Below are positions 60,259 to 64,000 of a stretch of DNA of 64,000 nucleotides, one piece after another. Both the position numbers and the translations under genes were made by a program. The stretch is from Lepiota brunneoincarnata (taxonomy: Eukaryota; Basidiomycota; Agaricomycetes; Agaricales; Agaricaceae), in NCBI GenBank assembly GCA_023014365.1, contig JAEBUN010000008.1, positions 434,001-498,000 of the forward strand. The letters run 5' to 3'. The notes beneath the pieces are model-generated. The model did not search any database, was not told the DNA's origin, and saw only the letters and a list, made by a program, of their open reading frames with translations. Positions within the stretch are counted from its first letter, which is position 1; every line of letters begins with the position of its first letter.

Positions 60259-61235
60259 TTTCAGCTATACGAACATTTAGCCGAGATGTATCTGCGGGAT
60301 TTCATTTCAGAAGAAGCCACACTAGCCGCTACGAGGGTGAGAATAATTATGACTTTTACCGCCAAGGTTCAGGGTCAAGGTTATGAAGCATGTTCATGGT
60401 GCCGTCCACCTTTGAATTTGTTGTCCCACAGGGCACGCAGACGCAGGAATAACAATATCTTCGTCGTGGGCAAAATGGTATCGAGCGACCTGAAGCATAT
60501 TCAGAGAATCCTTTTTAGATACGACGGTTGTAGTGCCTACAATCTCGTAACCCAGATGTACGCCCTACACCTAATGCGTTACAATAGGCATTTATCTAGA
60601 TCATAGAATGGAGGTCTGAGTAATAACTTACGACTAGTGTCCCGTGGGTGTTATCAGAAGGATGGTGACATGTAGGAATACCAACTTACTTACTTCTGGA
60701 GAGAGGAAGCTTTTCTGATATAATGGAACATTGTCTTATGTCAGGCGCGGGTGAGGAGGTGCGGAAATAGGCGATCCCAACTGTATACAGAGAACCTAGT
60801 TTATTGTGTTAGTTCATCTGCTAAAAGCTGGAATGGATCACTGAGTACTTGCACCAGATGTAAAACAGCCCACGCGCGAAGCGAGATATAAATGGCACGG
60901 ACGAACGACCAGGGGCCTCTATACTAGTATGAGCCCGTATTCATCTAGGAGCTTTTATCGCCGTCACCGGTGAATGTATTCAAACTAATACGAGCTGCTG
61001 AGACGCACGATATCTAAGAGAATATACTCACCTCTTTCGGCAATATAGTAAAGGTGCCGTAAATAAGGAGGGCAATTGCAGTATCTATAGGATGTTAGCC
61101 TCTGCATATTGGTGCCTTCATTCAAGCGAGAGACACACAGTAGATATGGCTGTTAACTGAATATCGGCGATGATGCTGTCCCTTGCAATCAAATCAGTTA
61201 TATTCGCTATGGAAGGCGGAACCAGGGAGGGGTGA
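60259..61235 (-). CDS. DUF6533-like multi-pass membrane protein (incomplete model)
   Basis: Exons joined by GT-AG introns resemble the mushroom-expanded DUF6533/6534-type membrane proteins. They read ITDLIARDSIIADIQ, then TAIALLIYGTFTILPKE, YRGPWSFVRAIYISLRAWA with LHL, DTILPTTKILLFLRLRALW and a helix VIIILTLVAASVASSEM. The W..W and RLRALW pattern is typical of the family. I cannot fix the start codon, and the C-terminal exons left of 60259 are unresolved. Whether the gene is intact or decaying is undecided; no stop was met in the traced part. Role unknown. Confidence 0.5.
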
Positions 61236-61550
61236 GCGTCGTTGGTACCTTATCGATTGCGCATGCTGCAGTTCATGCTTTTAAGCTGTGCTAGAACGGT
61301 GTTGTTGGAGATCCGGTTATCAAGCAAGCAGTGGAGGCTAGAGTATGAGGGGCAATAGGTACCATGATGTATTCTACACCAGCCTCCTCTTTGCTTAGCC
61401 CTGAAGCTTGAAGCCTGAACGTGTAAAAGTGGTCTGCGAGTCTTGAGGCTTGATGGTGGGCAAGGTTCTATTTTTAACCCGGGGAGGGATAATAGCAGAG
61501 GATCAGGAATGTTTGCGAATACAATTACCGGTAGTATCAGACATTTCAAG

Positions 61551-61645
61551 TGCCCCATGGCTGAGTTGGTTACAGCGTCCGACTGTTAAAGGCGTCACAA
61601 GCTTTAGTAATCGGAAGGTCGTGAGTTCGAGCCTCACTGGGGCAG
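61551..61645 (+). tRNA. trnN-GTT: tRNA-Asn(GTT) with 21-nt intron
   Basis: Acceptor TGCCCCA pairs with TGGGGCA, discriminator G. D arm GCTG/CAGC; anticodon stem TCCGA/TCGGA with loop CTGTTA + intron + A, anticodon GTT (Asn). The 21-nt intron is 61589-61609, again at 37/38. T arm GTGAG/CTCAC encloses TTCGAGC (box B). A short T run at 61650 follows. A complete, functional-looking tRNA. Confidence 0.96.
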
Positions 61646-62095
61646 GTACTTTTTCATCATTCGACCTTCGTACTTTTTTTTCTTTTATCATTCGACACGC
61701 ATTTCACGCTATGCCAGCACACCCGCTCCTGATTTTCCGCGCAACTGGATGCTTCGACATTGCCACATTATCCCAGGTTAGCTACTGTATATAGGGATGG
61801 AAATGCCCATTAAACTGGATATAACTGCAATAAAGCCATATGCTACGTGGGTCCCGTGCCAACAACAAAAGTACTTCTCCCCCCCCGTGGTAAGATTAAT
61901 ACTCGTTCGGCTCCATGCACTTGGAGGACCTCGGTTGTAGGTACGGCCATGGATCCCATCGTCATTTCTCCTGCTACCGGTAGGGCAGAAACACTGATCC
62001 TAGGTAATGGCACCTCTCCATGGTGCAGGGCTAGCAGGGTGATCTGGGTTGAGAACGAGCCATTATCCTTGGTATATGCAAATTAGCCACACAGT
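61646..62095. other. intergenic stretch, Trs130 3' flank
   Basis: 450 bases between tRNA-Asn and the Trs130 stop; no gene or clear element visible. Confidence 0.4.
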
Positions 62096-64000
62096 TTAGG
62101 AGATAAGTGGCATGGGCCACACCTTCGCGACAAACTCTCCTCGTTTGGGACCACTGATAAGCCAATCTCGGATCGCCTCTTCGATGTTATACCGCATGGC
62201 AAATTGCTGTTTATGGTCGTTCGCACTCGGACCCCAGTGAAAGGATGTGTCGATCGTAAGTTCTGCAGAGATTGGCTGCCCCGCGTACAACGAAGGGGGT
62301 CCGGAGCTCGTGACATGGCCGAATGGTGTTGCGAGGATGTTAATGCGAGCAGCTGCCATAATCTTGTTTCGAGGTCAGGGAGGGAGTCAATGAATGCGAA
62401 CTTTAGACACACATGCATCTGAGGTATATCAACTGGAATTCTGATCTCTCGCCAGTTTCCTTCAGCTTGTTCGGTGTGTTGGTGCCTTGCCAAAATCTGC
62501 CCTCGATTGGTCCAGCGGTTCAAATATGACCTCGAAGAGTCGGCTTACTTGTTTCGCGGAGGATAGGATTTCCCCGAATTCAGAGTCTTGCGGCGCTTCG
62601 GGAACCAAGAGTTCCCCCGTCACATTGTAGAGCTCCACCCAGGATGCATCAGTAGCGAGCGCATCAACGAGATGGTTCACTAAGGGAACATGGGGGAGCT
62701 CCCGTTGATTCTTGCTCATCACATCTTTGGCAACGTGTTCAATAAGCTCCTTGACCTCTATGGAATCGTTGAGGGTAAGGAAAGAGAAAGTCGGGCTTCA
62801 CATACCAGTCCGCAATAGACGGTATCTGATCAACAGTGTCAGGGATTCTTGAACTGATGGTGGTCAGTGAGTTGATTGACGTATACAATGAGTATGCATG
62901 GCGCGTACCGGGGCCATGGACAGAATTGATGCAAAACAGGAAGTTGGCTGGTTGCATAGGGGTGATAGTCTCAGGGGAGTCAAGACACGTATTTTGCAAA
63001 GTGCTTGGGAGAAGAAGCTTACCATTCCTCTGGACTTTGGTGGGGATGTGATCGTCACACCATCGATACCCCCAGCAGGCATCTCTAGCTCTGCCGAGGC
63101 TATTCGGATGTGCTGGTGGCTCGTGGTCGAAACTGTGAATTTTGATATCAGTCTGGCATGCGGGGTTTAGCTAGAGTGTGGCCCATCCGATTCGGAATAA
63201 TCTGACCTCGACCCTCTGAAGAAGTCTTGTACGTTGACTGATATTGGGAGTGTCGTAAATAACACTCTAGTCAAGAAGAGTTTCCGTTTCATTGAGGGCT
63301 GTTGTCTTGTGGTATATTCCACCTCGATACTGATTTTCTGTTTCATTAAGGGTCAGAATTCAATAAAGGCCACAGTACAGGGATGCCGCACTAAATCATG
63401 TAGTGCTGAAGAATCAGAATGTGGGATGAGGATATGGTATTCCCGGTTTTGCTCAAGCTCTCGTAATGTGAGACTCTCACTATCACCTTCTAACACCATT
63501 TCCCGGTCTATTTGATTACAAACATTTCAGTATCCGAGTATTTAGAGTCAAGTTTTAGCGGTACCTTCGGCACAAGCTTCTGGGTACTTCCAAGTGACAT
63601 TGGGGCAGATGAGGTGTAGCTTGAGCGAGTCAATATCGTTCCTCCCAGTTGAGATTGCAAGCAACATCGTAGGTGATCTACCGAGCTCAACTGCGCTAGA
63701 GTCACTAACAGGCTATATGCAAATAGGGAGGGATGTTTGTCACTTACTACGAGTCGACTGATCCACGGTAACATCTAGTGCATGGGCATCCTGGGGTACC
63801 CGTATGATGGCATTACTTGATTTACCCGAAGTTGACGGTTTGTTGGTGTTTCTTCGATAATCCCACTGAAATACGAGGCGTTCTGTACGTATTTCGCTAG
63901 TTTGGACGAGGTATTTGCCCATGTAGATTGCCTGTGAGAGTGAACACATGTTAAACTTCAACGTGAAGGATACTCACTGGACAGAAGAGCTGTAGGGCAT
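62096..64000 (-). CDS. TRS130: TRAPP-II subunit Trs130 (TRAPPC10), 5' partial
   Basis: Trs130 is a TRAPP-II subunit acting in Golgi/endosomal Rab (Ypt31/Rab11) activation. Only the C-terminal half lies in the window. Visible blocks are AIYMGKYLVQTSEIRTERLV, IIRVPQDAHALDVTVDQSTR, PHVPLVNHLVDALATDAS, TGELLVPEAPQDSEFGEIL and the C-terminal TRAPPC10-type sequence ILATPFGHVTSSGPPSLYAG, SFHWGPSANDHKQQ and RDWLISGPKRGEF. The last codons read VWPMPLIS. Exons are cut by short introns and continue past base 64000. Identification rests on this pattern; TRAPPC9-type would be the alternative. Confidence 0.7.

Overview
The window is nuclear DNA from a filamentous basidiomycete, most likely an Agaricomycete mushroom. 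The evidence is genes cut by many 50-65 nt introns, closest family matches to mushroom proteins (for example a DUF6533-type membrane protein, a Srr1-like protein and a secreted S41 protease), and compact gene packing on both strands. There is no operon structure, prophage or CRISPR array.

Layout from left to right: 26S proteasome ATPase Rpt3 (5' end cut off by the window), pyrroline-5-carboxylate reductase, a decayed cytochrome P450, LSM4, a secreted S41 protease, a PhoD-like phosphatase, an orphan disordered protein, cyclase-associated protein Srv2, a mitochondrial release-factor-like gene directly behind (perhaps spliced to) the LYR assembly factor Mzm1, linker histone H1, an EI24 membrane protein, tRNA-splicing endonuclease subunit Sen34 divergent from the esterase Iah1, Cdc25, chaperonin subunit CCT1, Cdc27/APC3, a second orphan, Srr1-like, Tma20, exportin Crm1, an MDR-type oxidoreductase, Alg13, Trm9, NAC-alpha (Egd2), hamartin Tsc1, Hsp90, a third orphan, phosphoserine transaminase, tRNA-Ser(GCT), a DUF6533-like gene, tRNA-Asn(GTT) and the 3' part of TRAPP-II subunit Trs130 (5' end beyond the window).

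Most genes are core housekeeping functions: proteasome, chaperones (CCT, Hsp90, NAC), nuclear export, cell cycle (Cdc25, APC3), TORC1 control (Tsc1) and tRNA maturation (Sen34, Trm9 and two intron-bearing tRNAs that need Sen34). They do not form a single pathway cluster.

The unusual content lies in gene structure. At least five introns begin with GC instead of GT, in PRO3, LSM4, the release-factor gene, H1 and CRM1, with a sixth likely in SRV2. There are very short exons: a 20/9/5/19-nt chain spelling the metal-binding DDHD motif of the PhoD enzyme, 8 and 11 nt internal exons elsewhere, and start exons of 3 and 6 nt. An in-frame intron could join MZM1 to the release factor. Two otherwise intact genes (TMA20 and the MDR gene) carry a one-base frameshift before a conserved C-terminus. 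I did not find a wholly new multi-gene system. Exon limits were read by eye from splice signals, reading phase and family conservation, without transcript data.
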